Assembly: GCA_020437545.1 (NCBI GenBank)
Contig: JAGQWH010000020.1
Coordinates: forward strand, 1 to 34,409
DNA length: 34,409 nucleotides
Reading direction: 5' to 3'
DNA from: Ignavibacteriota bacterium
Lineage (GTDB): Bacteria; Bacteroidota; Ignavibacteria; Tepidaquicellales; Tepidaquicellaceae
Shown one piece after another: positions 8,364 to 17,458 of this stretch; position 1 is the stretch's first letter; every line of letters starts with the position of its first letter. The notes beneath the pieces were generated by a model. That model worked only from the letters and a program-made list of their open reading frames with translations, ran no database searches and was not told the DNA's origin. The position numbers and the translations under genes were made by a program.

Positions 8364-8915
8364 ATGATAACCAAAGCAGCCAGAAGATATACAACAGCAC
8401 TTTATGATGTAGCAGAAGAGCAGAATAAACTTAATGAAGTTACTACTGACATTGAAAAGATCCTTGGACTTATCAATTCAAACAGAGACCTTGAATTATT
8501 TTTTAAAAGTCCTATAGTCAGTAAAAGTAAAAAACTTGCTCTAATAAATGAAATATTTTCCGGGAATATATCCAGTCTCACACTGGATTTTATGATACTC
8601 CTTATTAACAGAAGAAGAGAATTCCTTATGCAGGGATTATTTGAGGATTTTTTAAATCTGAGAAAGGAAAAGGAAGGAATAGTAGATGTACTCGTTAAGA
8701 CTTCCGTTCCTCTAAGCGATGAAGAGAAACAGAATATGAAACAGAAGATTGATTCATACACCAAACTTAAAGGTAATATGAGTTATGAGATCGATAAGTC
8801 GATTATAGGTGGATTTGTTGCTAAAATTAATGATACAATACTTGATGCAAGTATTAAAAGACAGCTGCAGAGACTTAAGGATAAATTTAAAGAAGGTGAC
8901 TTCAGTCTTAATTAG
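8364..8915 (+). CDS. atpH: ATP synthase F1 subunit delta
   Basis: The 183-residue delta (OSCP) subunit links F1 to the b stalk. The N-terminal helical domain begins AARRYTTALYDVAEEQ, and the C-terminal part has the typical VDVLVKTSVPLSDEE and a GGFVAKINDTILDASIKRQL signature at about 148-167. It begins 21 bases after atpF without a Shine-Dalgarno site. Its TAG stop at 8913-8915 is directly followed by the first unit of an 8-bp tandem repeat, so the array abuts the end of the gene. Confidence 0.95.
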   Translation: MITKAARRYTTALYDVAEEQNKLNEVTTDIEKILGLINSNRDLELFFKSPIVSKSKKLALINEIFSGNISSLTLDFMILLINRRREFLMQGLFEDFLNLRKEKEGIVDVLVKTSVPLSDEEKQNMKQKIDSYTKLKGNMSYEIDKSIIGGFVAKINDTILDASIKRQLQRLKDKFKEGDFSLN

Positions 8916-9043
8916 TTAATTGGTTAATTGGTTAATTGGTTAATTGGTTAATTGGTTAAATGGTTAAATGGTTAAATGGTTAAATGGTTAAATGGTTAAT
9001 TGGTTAATTGGTTAAATGGTTAAATGGTTAAATGGTTAAATTG
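8916..9043 (+). repeat. 8-bp tandem repeat (TTAAWTGG)16 inside the atp operon
   Basis: Sixteen contiguous 8-bp units fill the atpH-atpA gap. In order: five TTAATTGG, five TTAAATGG, two TTAATTGG, three TTAAATGG, and a last degenerate TTAAATTG. The period of eight puts TAA in every forward frame, so the array cannot be coding. It ends 43 bases before the AGGAG of atpA. Such arrays expand and contract by slipped-strand replication. Confidence 0.98.
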
Positions 9044-9100
9044 AAGTTTTAGAAATATAAATTTTATAAATAAGAATAAATCATTCAGGAGAAATAAAAA

Positions 9101-10627
9101 ATGGCAGAAGTAAAATCAGATGAGATTTCCGCGATACTCAGAAAACAGTTATCCGGATTTGAAACGGAAGTAGATATTTTTGATGTTGGAACGGTCTTGT
9201 ATGTTGGTGACGGTGTAGCTAGAGTTTACGGTTTATCAAAGTGCGAAGCAGGAGAGCTTGTAGAATTTCCGAATAATGTTTTCGGTATTGCACTTAACCT
9301 TGAAGAAGATAACGTAGGTTGCATTCTATTTGGTGAATCATCTCTTGTAAAAGAAGGTGATCTTGTTAAAAGGACAGGCAGAATTGCTTCCATGCCGGTC
9401 GGTGAACAAATGCTTGGAAGAGTAATTAATCCACTTGGTCAGCCGATTGACGGAAAAGGTGAGATTCATACTGATAAGTTCTCCCCTCTTGAAAGAAAAG
9501 CTCTTGGTGTTATTCAGAGACAGCCTGTAAAGGAACCATTACAGACTGGTATAAAAGCTGTTGATGCTATGATCCCGATCGGAAGAGGACAGAGAGAATT
9601 GATCATTGGTGACAGACAGACCGGAAAGACTGCTGTAGCTATTGATGCGATAATTAATCAGAAGGGTAAAGGAGTTTATTGTATATATGTGGCTATCGGT
9701 CAGAAAGGTTCGACTGTAGCTCAGGTTGTAAAAAGTCTGCAGGATGCAGGAGCTATGGAATTCACGACAGTGATTGCCGCAACTGCTTCAGATCCGGCTC
9801 CTCTTCAGTATATAGCACCGTTTGCAGGAGCTACACTTGGAGAGTATTTCCGGGATTCAAGCAGACATGCACTGGTAGTTTATGATGATCTTACAAAGCA
9901 GGCAGCTTCTTACAGAGAGGTTTCATTATTATTAAGAAGACCCCCGGGTCGTGAAGCATATCCGGGAGACGTTTTCTATCTTCACTCTAGATTACTCGAA
10001 AGAGCTTCCAAATTATCAGATGATCTTGGCGGTGGAAGTCTGACCGCATTACCTATCATTGAAACACAGGCAGGTGACGTATCAGCTTACATTCCTACAA
10101 ACGTAATTTCCATTACTGACGGACAGATCTATCTCCAGTCAAATTTATTCAACTCAGGTATCAGACCTGCTATTGACGTAGGTATTTCGGTATCAAGGGT
10201 GGGTGGTAATGCTCAGATCAAAGCAATGAAAAAAATTGCAGGTACTTTAAGACTTGACCTTGCGCAATACAGAGAGCTTGAAGCATTCTCCAGATTCGGC
10301 TCGGATCTTGATAAGGCAACTATGCAGCAGCTCAGAAGAGGTGAAAGATTAATTGAGATACTTAAGCAGAAACAGTATTCACCAATGCCTGTTGAAAATC
10401 AGGTTCTGATAATCTATGCAGCTACAAAAGGTTATTTAGATCAGATCCCTGTCGAGCATATTCAGAGATATCAGGAAGAACTTTTCTCACAGGTTGAAAA
10501 TCTTCATGCGGATATTCTATCAAGTATCAGAGAGACAAAAGATCTTACAGCAGAAAACAGTGAGAAGATGAATACTGTTTTGAAAGACTTTACGGAGAAA
10601 TTCAAATCTTCCGTGACTGTAATCTGA
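9101..10627 (+). CDS. atpA: ATP synthase F1 subunit alpha
   Basis: This 508-residue non-catalytic nucleotide-binding subunit has a P-loop GDRQTGKT at 170-177, the signature [14 protein letters not shown] at about 356-369 with the arginine finger R366, and full-length N- and C-terminal domains. It is present as three copies alternating with beta, which is not encoded in this window. An AGGAG at 9087-9091, 9 bases before the ATG, fixes the start and is the second of only two Shine-Dalgarno sites in the operon. The tandem 8-bp array lies just upstream. Confidence 0.98.
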   Translation: MAEVKSDEISAILRKQLSGFETEVDIFDVGTVLYVGDGVARVYGLSKCEAGELVEFPNNVFGIALNLEEDNVGCILFGESSLVKEGDLVKRTGRIASMPVGEQMLGRVINPLGQPIDGKGEIHTDKFSPLERKALGVIQRQPVKEPLQTGIKAVDAMIPIGRGQRELIIGDRQTGKTAVAIDAIINQKGKGVYCIYVAIGQKGSTVAQVVKSLQDAGAMEFTTVIAATASDPAPLQYIAPFAGATLGEYFRDSSRHALVVYDDLTKQAASYREVSLLLRRPPGREAYPGDVFYLHSRLLERASKLSDDLGGGSLTALPIIETQAGDVSAYIPTNVISITDGQIYLQSNLFNSGIRPAIDVGISVSRVGGNAQIKAMKKIAGTLRLDLAQYRELEAFSRFGSDLDKATMQQLRRGERLIEILKQKQYSPMPVENQVLIIYAATKGYLDQIPVEHIQRYQEELFSQVENLHADILSSIRETKDLTAENSEKMNTVLKDFTEKFKSSVTVI

Positions 10628-10770
10628 TTTAAATGATGTTATGATAAAGATTTGTTTGATGAAATGTAACAGATTTTTTACAAAATGAAGAGATGAGTTG
10701 ATGATAATTTTTAAGTTAATAATATTCAGATAAATTATTAACTGCTAACTACAAAAAATTAACTAATAAA

Positions 10771-11649
10771 TTGGCTACACTTAAAGAATTAAAAGTCAGG
10801 ATTGGCGGTGTCAAAGGAACACAGAAGATCACCAAAGCTATGAAAATGGTGGCTTCTGCTAAGTTCAGAAGAGCGCAGGAAAGAATCATTACAATGAGAC
10901 CTTATGCTCATAAGATCAATGAACTTCTCAGTCAGCTTGTAGATGCTGCCGGAGAGGAAGCCGAAAAGATCATGACACAGAGGGAAGTTAAAAACAAACT
11001 TGTTGTAGTAGTTTCTGCTGACAGAGGTCTCGCCGGTTCCTTTAATACTAACATTATTCGTTACGCTTCAAATTATATAAATACTCTTGGAGCAGATACC
11101 AAAGTTATCACTGTCGGAAGAAAATGCACCGATGCATTTAAGAAAAAAGATGTAAATTTAATAAAGACTTATATAAACTTATTTAATGATCTTACTCTTG
11201 AAGTTTCAAATGATATTGTGAATAACATAATAGACGGATATGAAAAGAAATTATACGATGGCGTGGATATTGTTTATTCTAAATTCATTTCTGTTGTAAG
11301 ACAGGAAACTGCTATGGAGCAATTTCTTCCAATAAAAAAGATTGATGATATAAAAGAAAATACAGATAAAGAAGAAAAGAAAAACACAGATTATATTTTT
11401 GAACCGAATGCTGTTGATATTCTGAAAGTACTAATCCCTAAACAATACAGGATCCAGTTCTGGAAGATCCTTCTGGAATCAAACGCAGCAGAGCAGGCTG
11501 CAAGAATGACAGCTATGGAAACTGCAACCAAGAATGCTTCTGATCTGCTGGCTGAACTTGAATTATCGTACAATCAGGCAAGACAGGCTGCTATTACCAA
11601 AGAGATCCTTGAGATCGTCGGCGGTGCTGAAGCATTAAAGGATGCCTGA
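10771..11649 (+). CDS. atpG: ATP synthase F1 subunit gamma
   Basis: This is the 292-residue central-stalk subunit. The N-terminal helix has the family pattern ATLKELKVRIGGVKGTQKIT followed by KAMKMVASAKFRRAQ, and the C-terminal helix ends LSYNQARQAAITKEILEIVGGAEAL. The start is TTG at 10771: the conserved N-terminus begins exactly there and no ATG lies nearby. A charged KENTDKEEKKNTDY insertion near 190-207 is typical of the variable region. It is the last gene of the operon, with a terminator 27 bases after its stop. atpD and atpC do not follow and must lie elsewhere, as is common in Bacteroidetes and Chlorobi. Confidence 0.97.
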   Translation: MATLKELKVRIGGVKGTQKITKAMKMVASAKFRRAQERIITMRPYAHKINELLSQLVDAAGEEAEKIMTQREVKNKLVVVVSADRGLAGSFNTNIIRYASNYINTLGADTKVITVGRKCTDAFKKKDVNLIKTYINLFNDLTLEVSNDIVNNIIDGYEKKLYDGVDIVYSKFISVVRQETAMEQFLPIKKIDDIKENTDKEEKKNTDYIFEPNAVDILKVLIPKQYRIQFWKILLESNAAEQAARMTAMETATKNASDLLAELELSYNQARQAAITKEILEIVGGAEALKDA

Positions 11650-11675
11650 TAAATTAAACTTTATCTTATAAATTC

Positions 11676-11711
11676 AAAAGACGGATAACATAATATTATC
11701 CGTCTTTTTTA
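11676..11711 (+). terminator. Terminator of the atp operon, probably bidirectional
   Basis: AAAAGACGGATAA (11676-11688) pairs with TTATCCGTCTTTT (11696-11708) around a 7-base loop, with a T-run ending at 11710. On the minus strand the stem ends in TTTT, so it may also stop the converging lipoprotein gene. Confidence 0.9.
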
Positions 11712-11730
11712 TTGACGGTAAAATTCACTG

Positions 11731-13023
11731 TTAAAGTTCAGTTTCCCAGAGAATTCTTCCCGACTCCGTATCAATGCATACTGCCCTGAGCATTGACATA
11801 ATAATTAGTTTTCCATTACCCATCAAAGCTCTCTTTGTTCTGAAATCCGGATCACCCTTTGAAAATACTACATCAAAAGCAGATCTGTCCATTCCCTTTT
11901 CAGGATCCACATATATATTACTTAACTCTGTCTGCCATATCTGAGAAATATCAGAATCTTTACTCAGTCTGATCTTACTGATAAGCACTTTAGCCTGATC
12001 AGTAACATCTGTCTGACTAAGTATAAAAATACCATTATCTTTTGTCATAATTAAAAAGCTTTCATTTCCGGCTGCTCTCTTTATTTTATCGTTAGCATAT
12101 TTTATTTTTCTTTCAAGATTCTGAATATCCCTCTGGGCATATTTAATTACCATTGAATTTTCATTAGGTAATTTTTTGATTGAATCTATCTGAAGCTCAT
12201 ATTCTCTTATTTCATCATAAAAAGGTTTAAGATAATCATTTCCTGAGATAGAGGGATCTGATTGCACAGAACTCTCAATTATCTCACCTTTTAAAAAAGA
12301 AACATCCTTAAATTCTTTACCGTCATATTCGATATAATTTCTCGGACTACCCGTTAATGACATCCTTTTTTCCGGTGTGATGTTTACTGAATTTGTAAGA
12401 CAATTGTTATCAATTTTAAAATCCACCAGTAAATCTTCTGTCTTTTCAGCTTTCAGTGAAACAGGATCTATTAAATAAAGGAATCCCGAATTATCTGAAA
12501 CAACGGGTTTATTTTCCAGTGAATTAAATCCGTAATATTTTACTATACTGTTCCATTCAGGCTGACTTAAATTTCCTTTAAGGAACGGGTTAATCTCCGT
12601 AATTTTATCCTGAGAAATAATAACATCCAGTGTCTTCGGATCTCTTGCATGAAAACCAAGTGCCGGGTCAACACTCTTATACCAAAGCAAACCTTTTGTG
12701 TAACCTATAAATTTACACTCGCCGGTTTTACGATCACCAAATTCTATTCTCTTTATCAATTGTCCGGTATTAATATCATATGAAGATAATCTGTACTCCG
12801 TAAAACCCGTAATCTGTCTGATCCCGTTATTGTCGGATTTTGATGTAGCCTGAAAGATCTCCTCTTTTGAGATCAGAAAATCTTCACCGTCTGATTCAGC
12901 TATAATAAATTCAATAATGTCATCAGCATTATCTTTCATTACATTTTTCTTCATAGGATTACATGATGAAAACAGCATAGCTGAAAATATTATCAGAGAA
13001 AAATATATAAAGGTGTGCTTCAT
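11731..13023 (-). CDS. Lipoprotein with PQQ-like propeller features, function unknown
   Basis: I do not recognise a named family. The 430-residue protein has a lipoprotein signal peptide ending LFSSC (cysteine at 21). The mature part contains repeats with propeller character, such as SSYDINTGQLIKRIEFG, LYLIDPVSLKAEKT and the C-terminal VCIDTESGRILWETEL, the last closely like a PQQ-enzyme/BamB repeat. A charged helical stretch (about 268-322, rich in E, K and R) interrupts them. It is probably a periplasm-facing propeller anchored by lipid, perhaps as a scaffold or sensor. It is a single gene, converging on atpG, and is separated from the efflux operon upstream by that operon's terminator. Confidence 0.75.
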   Translation of the reverse strand: MKHTFIYFSLIIFSAMLFSSCNPMKKNVMKDNADDIIEFIIAESDGEDFLISKEEIFQATSKSDNNGIRQITGFTEYRLSSYDINTGQLIKRIEFGDRKTGECKFIGYTKGLLWYKSVDPALGFHARDPKTLDVIISQDKITEINPFLKGNLSQPEWNSIVKYYGFNSLENKPVVSDNSGFLYLIDPVSLKAEKTEDLLVDFKIDNNCLTNSVNITPEKRMSLTGSPRNYIEYDGKEFKDVSFLKGEIIESSVQSDPSISGNDYLKPFYDEIREYELQIDSIKKLPNENSMVIKYAQRDIQNLERKIKYANDKIKRAAGNESFLIMTKDNGIFILSQTDVTDQAKVLISKIRLSKDSDISQIWQTELSNIYVDPEKGMDRSAFDVVFSKGDPDFRTKRALMGNGKLIIMSMLRAVCIDTESGRILWETEL

Positions 13024-13131
13024 TTTCCTGAGTTTAGATTTTAAATTGTACTAAAATAGCTTTTAGAATCAATAAATTAAATTATCTAAATCAAGTATCT
13101 GAATTTTTTTTAAGTTGATTAATAAATCAGG

Positions 13132-13169
13132 TAAAAAAAAAAGCTCTGATAAATGAATATCAGAGCTTT
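13132..13169 (-). terminator. Terminator of the RND efflux operon
   Basis: On the minus strand AAAGCTCTGATA (13169-13158) pairs with TATCAGAGCTTT (13151-13140), with a 6-base loop and a run of about ten T after it. It is a strong intrinsic terminator 24 bases past the RND stop. Confidence 0.92.
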
Positions 13170-13192
13170 AAAAAAGAATTTGAATATTTTGA

Positions 13193-16100
13193 TCACTCTC
13201 CCTGAATTATCACATCAGTCTCAGCAACTGATGGACTCTTTTTCTTGAATCTGTCAAGGAAATCATTAACCGCAAGAAATATAGTTGGTACTACAACGAG
13301 AGTTAAGAAGGTTGCAACTGAAAGTCCGAAAATTATTGCAACACCCATCGGTCTCCAGAAAGCAGTATTCTGTCCGCCGATTACCCAGGATAATGTTCTC
13401 CAGTCGAAATCAACACCGGTCGTAAGAGGAACAAGCCCGAGAATCGTAGCTGCGGCAGTAAGAAATACCGGTCTCAATCTGATCATACCGGACTGGATCA
13501 CGGATTCTTCCCTGCTTAATCCCCTCTTCTCAAGTTCAACCTGAAAATCAAGAAGTATGATAGCATTTCTCACAACAATTCCCGCAAGTGCAATCACTCC
13601 AATTCCTGTCATGATTATTCCAAATGGTGTCTGAGTAATCAGCAAACCGAGTAATACTCCAAGCAGTGACAGTACCACCGTGATCATAATGATCATTGGT
13701 GATGTCACTGAATTAAACTCTATCACAAGAAAGAAAAACACAAGTAAAAGTGATACAAGGAATGCATTCCCGAGAAATGCCTGAGACTCCTGCTGATTTT
13801 CCTGCTCACCTGTATATATAATATTATACCCCGCCGGTAATTTCAGATCTTTTAACTTTTCTTTTACATCGGCTAAAACATCATTGCCCAATCTTCCTTC
13901 TGCATTAGCGGAAACAGTTACAACCCGTTTAAGATCTTTCCTGTTGATCGCTCCGAGTCCGCCGGAGAATTCTATATTCGCTACCGATGTAAGAGGAACT
14001 TTTGCTCCGTCTTTTCCCGGAATATAAATATTCTCAATAGCTGCAACATCTTCCCGTTGATTGGAGTCGAGTCTTACTGTTATGTCATATTCTTTATCCG
14101 ACAATCTGTATTTACTTGCTACCGTACCATTTATGGCAGTTCTGACAGTGGTTGCTATTGAAGTTGTATTCAGACTGTATAAAGCAGCCTTTTCCCTGTC
14201 TATAATAATTTTTATTTCCGGTCTTGCCTCATCATAATCATCTTTCAGATCTTTCATTCCCGGAATATCAACAATCATTCTTTTTACTTCGTCGGACAAT
14301 TTTCCGAGCTGTTCAAAATCATCACCCGAAATTTCAATATTCACAGGCGGTCCGGTCGGAGGACCTCCGGATTGCTTCATGATCCTGACATCAGCGGTTG
14401 TTATATTTTCAATCGCATCCCTGATCTCATCCATTGTTTTAAATGAACTTTGCTTTCTGTCAACTTTGTCATAAAAGCTTAAGGAGATTGTACTCTTATT
14501 AGAAACATCGCCGCCAAAACCTGAGCCAATCTCCGAACCTATATTTGTAAGAAAATATTCAAGATCTTCAAATGGAGGAAGCTTTTGTTCTATAACCGTT
14601 GTAACTTCATTTGACTTATCAAGATTTGTTCCAATAGGCATGTTAACATATATATAAGCCTGCTGAGGCTCTACTTCCGGGAAAAACTGAATTCCATTAT
14701 TAAAATTTCCATAGATAACGAATACAATGATCAATAAGGCAAATGTTCCGCCTATAGTAAATACTTTATGTCTTACCGCTTTTCTCAGAACTTTCTCATA
14801 ATTATTAACAATTCTTATGAATAAACGGTCAAACCATAAATGAAATCTTGTAATAAAATTATACCATTTGGTTTTACTTTCATGTTTTGCTCTGTCCTTT
14901 TTGAAATTTATATATCTTGCTGATAACACAGGGTTTATAACAAGAGCAACAAACAAAGATGAGAATAAACATACTATAAGTGTGATCGGCAGATACTTCA
15001 TGAATTCACCTACTATACCCGGAAAGAAAAGCAACGGGGCAAAAGATGATATGATTGTGAAAGTTGCAATAGTCACAGGGAACTGAACTTCACGCGGACC
15101 TTCTATTGCAGCATCATGGGGATTATATCCTTCTGTCTCCTGAAGTCTGTAAATATTTTCCGTAACTACAATTGCATCGTCAACAATTATACCCAGAACA
15201 AGTATCAGTCCGAAGAGAACAACAATGTTCATTGTTACTCCCATGATTCCCAGTATAACAAACGAGATGAGAAATGAAAATGGAATCGATGTGGCTACGA
15301 GTAAAGCATTTTTCAATCCCATAGCAGCGAGCAATATAAGACAAACAAGCAAGAAACCTGTAATGATACCATTTTCAAGTTCATGCACTGTGTTTTTTAT
15401 ATTCTTTGACTGATCACCTGTAAAGTTGATCTTAAGACCCGGAGGAAACTGGGCTTCTTTTTTCTTAACAAGATCTTTTACATCTTCCGCAATTCGTATT
15501 ATATTTTCACCGCTTCTTTTCTTTATAACTATCGTAACTGCCTCGCTGCCATTTTGTCTGGAAAGAGTTGTTCGCTCTTTATAGCCGTATATTACCTGAG
15601 CAACATCTCTGACATAAATTGGTTGTTCATTTTCAGATTTTACAACTATATCACTAATCAATTCAGGATCTTCATACTGACCCGGTACCCTAACGAGATA
15701 GTTCTGATTTCTGAGATCAACACTTCCCCCGGGGATACTCTGATTTTCAAGACCTATCTTGTTAATGATATCATTAAATGTCAGATTGTAATATTTGAGT
15801 CTGTTTGCATCTACATTTATCTTAACTTCCCTTTCAAGTCCGCCTTTTACTTCGGCACTTAGAATACCCGGTATGACCTCTATTTCATCACTGAGTTTGT
15901 CCGCATAATCTTTCAATGCTGCAAGTCCGAGATTACCTGATAGATTAACATAAAGCATTGGCTGTTCTGACAGATTGATCTCTGTAACAGACGGCTCTTC
16001 TATATCCGTGGGCATTTTGGTTTTGGCAATTGCAACCTTATCTCTTACTTTCTGAAGCGCTTCATCAATTTTCACATCCGGATTAAATTCAATATTGACC

Positions 16101-16369
16101 ATTGAAAAACTTTCCTGTGATATTGAAGTAACTTTCTTTACATCCTTAATACCTTTTACTTCTTTTTCAATCTCCTGAGTAACAAGGTTTTCCATGTCTT
16201 TTGGAGATACTCCAAAATAAAGTGTTGATACAAAAATATTCGGAATTGTGATTGACGGCGCTGACTCTTTGGGGATGGCATTATATGAAAACGCCCCGAA
16301 GAGTATAATTATAACCATTAAGATATAAACCGTAACGCTGTTATTTACTGCTATTTTTGAAATATTCAT
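13193..16369 (-). CDS. RND-family (HAE1/AcrB-type) efflux permease
   Basis: This 1058-residue inner-membrane proton/drug antiporter has the normal AcrB-family length and two-fold internal repeat: one membrane helix near 13-30, a large periplasmic loop, helices from about 335, a second periplasmic loop from about 560, and C-terminal helices from about 855. The proton-relay acidic pair D397-D398 is in LGIIVDDAIVVTENIYR. GVMGVTMN-like and GIVVRNAIILLDF segments match the family. The substrate is unknown. It is the last gene of tetR-tolC-MFP-RND, 17 bases after the adaptor gene, and ends at a strong terminator. Confidence 0.96.
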   Translation of the reverse strand: MNISKIAVNNSVTVYILMVIIILFGAFSYNAIPKESAPSITIPNIFVSTLYFGVSPKDMENLVTQEIEKEVKGIKDVKKVTSISQESFSMVNIEFNPDVKIDEALQKVRDKVAIAKTKMPTDIEEPSVTEINLSEQPMLYVNLSGNLGLAALKDYADKLSDEIEVIPGILSAEVKGGLEREVKINVDANRLKYYNLTFNDIINKIGLENQSIPGGSVDLRNQNYLVRVPGQYEDPELISDIVVKSENEQPIYVRDVAQVIYGYKERTTLSRQNGSEAVTIVIKKRSGENIIRIAEDVKDLVKKKEAQFPPGLKINFTGDQSKNIKNTVHELENGIITGFLLVCLILLAAMGLKNALLVATSIPFSFLISFVILGIMGVTMNIVVLFGLILVLGIIVDDAIVVTENIYRLQETEGYNPHDAAIEGPREVQFPVTIATFTIISSFAPLLFFPGIVGEFMKYLPITLIVCLFSSLFVALVINPVLSARYINFKKDRAKHESKTKWYNFITRFHLWFDRLFIRIVNNYEKVLRKAVRHKVFTIGGTFALLIIVFVIYGNFNNGIQFFPEVEPQQAYIYVNMPIGTNLDKSNEVTTVIEQKLPPFEDLEYFLTNIGSEIGSGFGGDVSNKSTISLSFYDKVDRKQSSFKTMDEIRDAIENITTADVRIMKQSGGPPTGPPVNIEISGDDFEQLGKLSDEVKRMIVDIPGMKDLKDDYDEARPEIKIIIDREKAALYSLNTTSIATTVRTAINGTVASKYRLSDKEYDITVRLDSNQREDVAAIENIYIPGKDGAKVPLTSVANIEFSGGLGAINRKDLKRVVTVSANAEGRLGNDVLADVKEKLKDLKLPAGYNIIYTGEQENQQESQAFLGNAFLVSLLLVFFFLVIEFNSVTSPMIIMITVVLSLLGVLLGLLITQTPFGIIMTGIGVIALAGIVVRNAIILLDFQVELEKRGLSREESVIQSGMIRLRPVFLTAAATILGLVPLTTGVDFDWRTLSWVIGGQNTAFWRPMGVAIIFGLSVATFLTLVVVPTIFLAVNDFLDRFKKKSPSVAETDVIIQGE

Positions 16370-16386
16370 TTACGTTTATAAAATTA

Positions 16387-17424
16387 TTAATTAATTATCT
16401 GAACTTTATCTCCGTCAGCCAATGGCTGAAATCCTTCATAAATCAGTTTCTCACCCGGATTTACTCCGGAGAGTATTAAAACTTTATTTCCGTCTCTTCC
16501 ACCCATATTCAATATTCTCTTTTTTGCAACATCATTTTCTAGAACAAAGACATATTTGTCATTTCCGAGATCAACTATATAATCCTGAGGTATTACAACT
16601 GCATTTTCCACTTTTGCTTTTTCTATTTCTATATTTGCGCTCATTTCAGGTTTAAGCCTTCCGTCCCTGTTATTTAAAACCATTTCTATTTCAAAAGTCC
16701 TGTTTACCGGACTTAATGTAGGTGAAACGTAATTGACGGTTCCGGAAAATTCCTCACCGGGATAAACATTAAAAGTTATTTTTACCTGTGATCCTTTTTT
16801 CACTTCCCCTATAAATCTTTCCGGTATTCCTGCTGATACTTTAACTCTTGAAACTTCTACAATATTTAATATAGGTGTACCCGGTCCGCAAACTTCACCT
16901 TTGCTCAGATATTTCATATCCACTATACCGCTTATCGGTGAAGTGACGTAAGACTTGCTTAATCTTGTTTCAAGAACATCAAGAGCATCTTCTGCAAGTT
17001 CTAGCTGAAATTTTGCATTAGTATAATCCTGCTCGGTAGTCACCTGTTCATTATATAATTTTTCCATTCTTTGAAAATTACTCTGAGCAAGTTCAAATTG
17101 AGTAATAGCCTGTTCATAAGCTGCAGCATCCTGATCTTTTCTTAATCTGACTACCACCTGCCCTTTTGATACTCTGCTGCCTTTATCAAAAGGCTGATAT
17201 GTTATCAATCCCCCTTCTTCGGAAGATACTTTTGCGCTTTCAAAAGGTTTTACAATTCCTACTACCTTGTAATTTTCCTGAAAGTTTTCGGGAATGATTT
17301 CCATGATCTTAACTGCCTGGAGATTTTTCTCAACTTCAGTTTTTGTTTCTCCTTCTTTACTGCAGGATTGAAGTGACAGACCTCCTGCTATTATTACAAA
17401 AAGGAAATAAAATATTTTTTTCAT
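16387..17424 (-). CDS. RND efflux periplasmic adaptor (membrane fusion lipoprotein)
   Basis: I choose the ATG at 17424 (345 residues). An upstream start at 17508 would add 28 residues ahead of the signal peptide and overlap the tolC gene. From 17424 the protein begins MKKIFYFLFVIIAGG and has a lipobox LQSC. The remainder shows the adaptor order: a lipoyl-like half motif (VSSEEGGLITYQPFDKGSRV), an alpha-hairpin (about 85-135), the second lipoyl half (TSPISGIVDMKYLSKGE), beta-barrel and membrane-proximal domains ending GFQPLADGDKVQI. It joins the RND pump to the TolC channel. Confidence 0.95.
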   Translation of the reverse strand: MKKIFYFLFVIIAGGLSLQSCSKEGETKTEVEKNLQAVKIMEIIPENFQENYKVVGIVKPFESAKVSSEEGGLITYQPFDKGSRVSKGQVVVRLRKDQDAAAYEQAITQFELAQSNFQRMEKLYNEQVTTEQDYTNAKFQLELAEDALDVLETRLSKSYVTSPISGIVDMKYLSKGEVCGPGTPILNIVEVSRVKVSAGIPERFIGEVKKGSQVKITFNVYPGEEFSGTVNYVSPTLSPVNRTFEIEMVLNNRDGRLKPEMSANIEIEKAKVENAVVIPQDYIVDLGNDKYVFVLENDVAKKRILNMGGRDGNKVLILSGVNPGEKLIYEGFQPLADGDKVQIIN

Positions 17425-17458
17425 GTTATATTGTTTAATAAAATTTTTAGGTGTTTTA

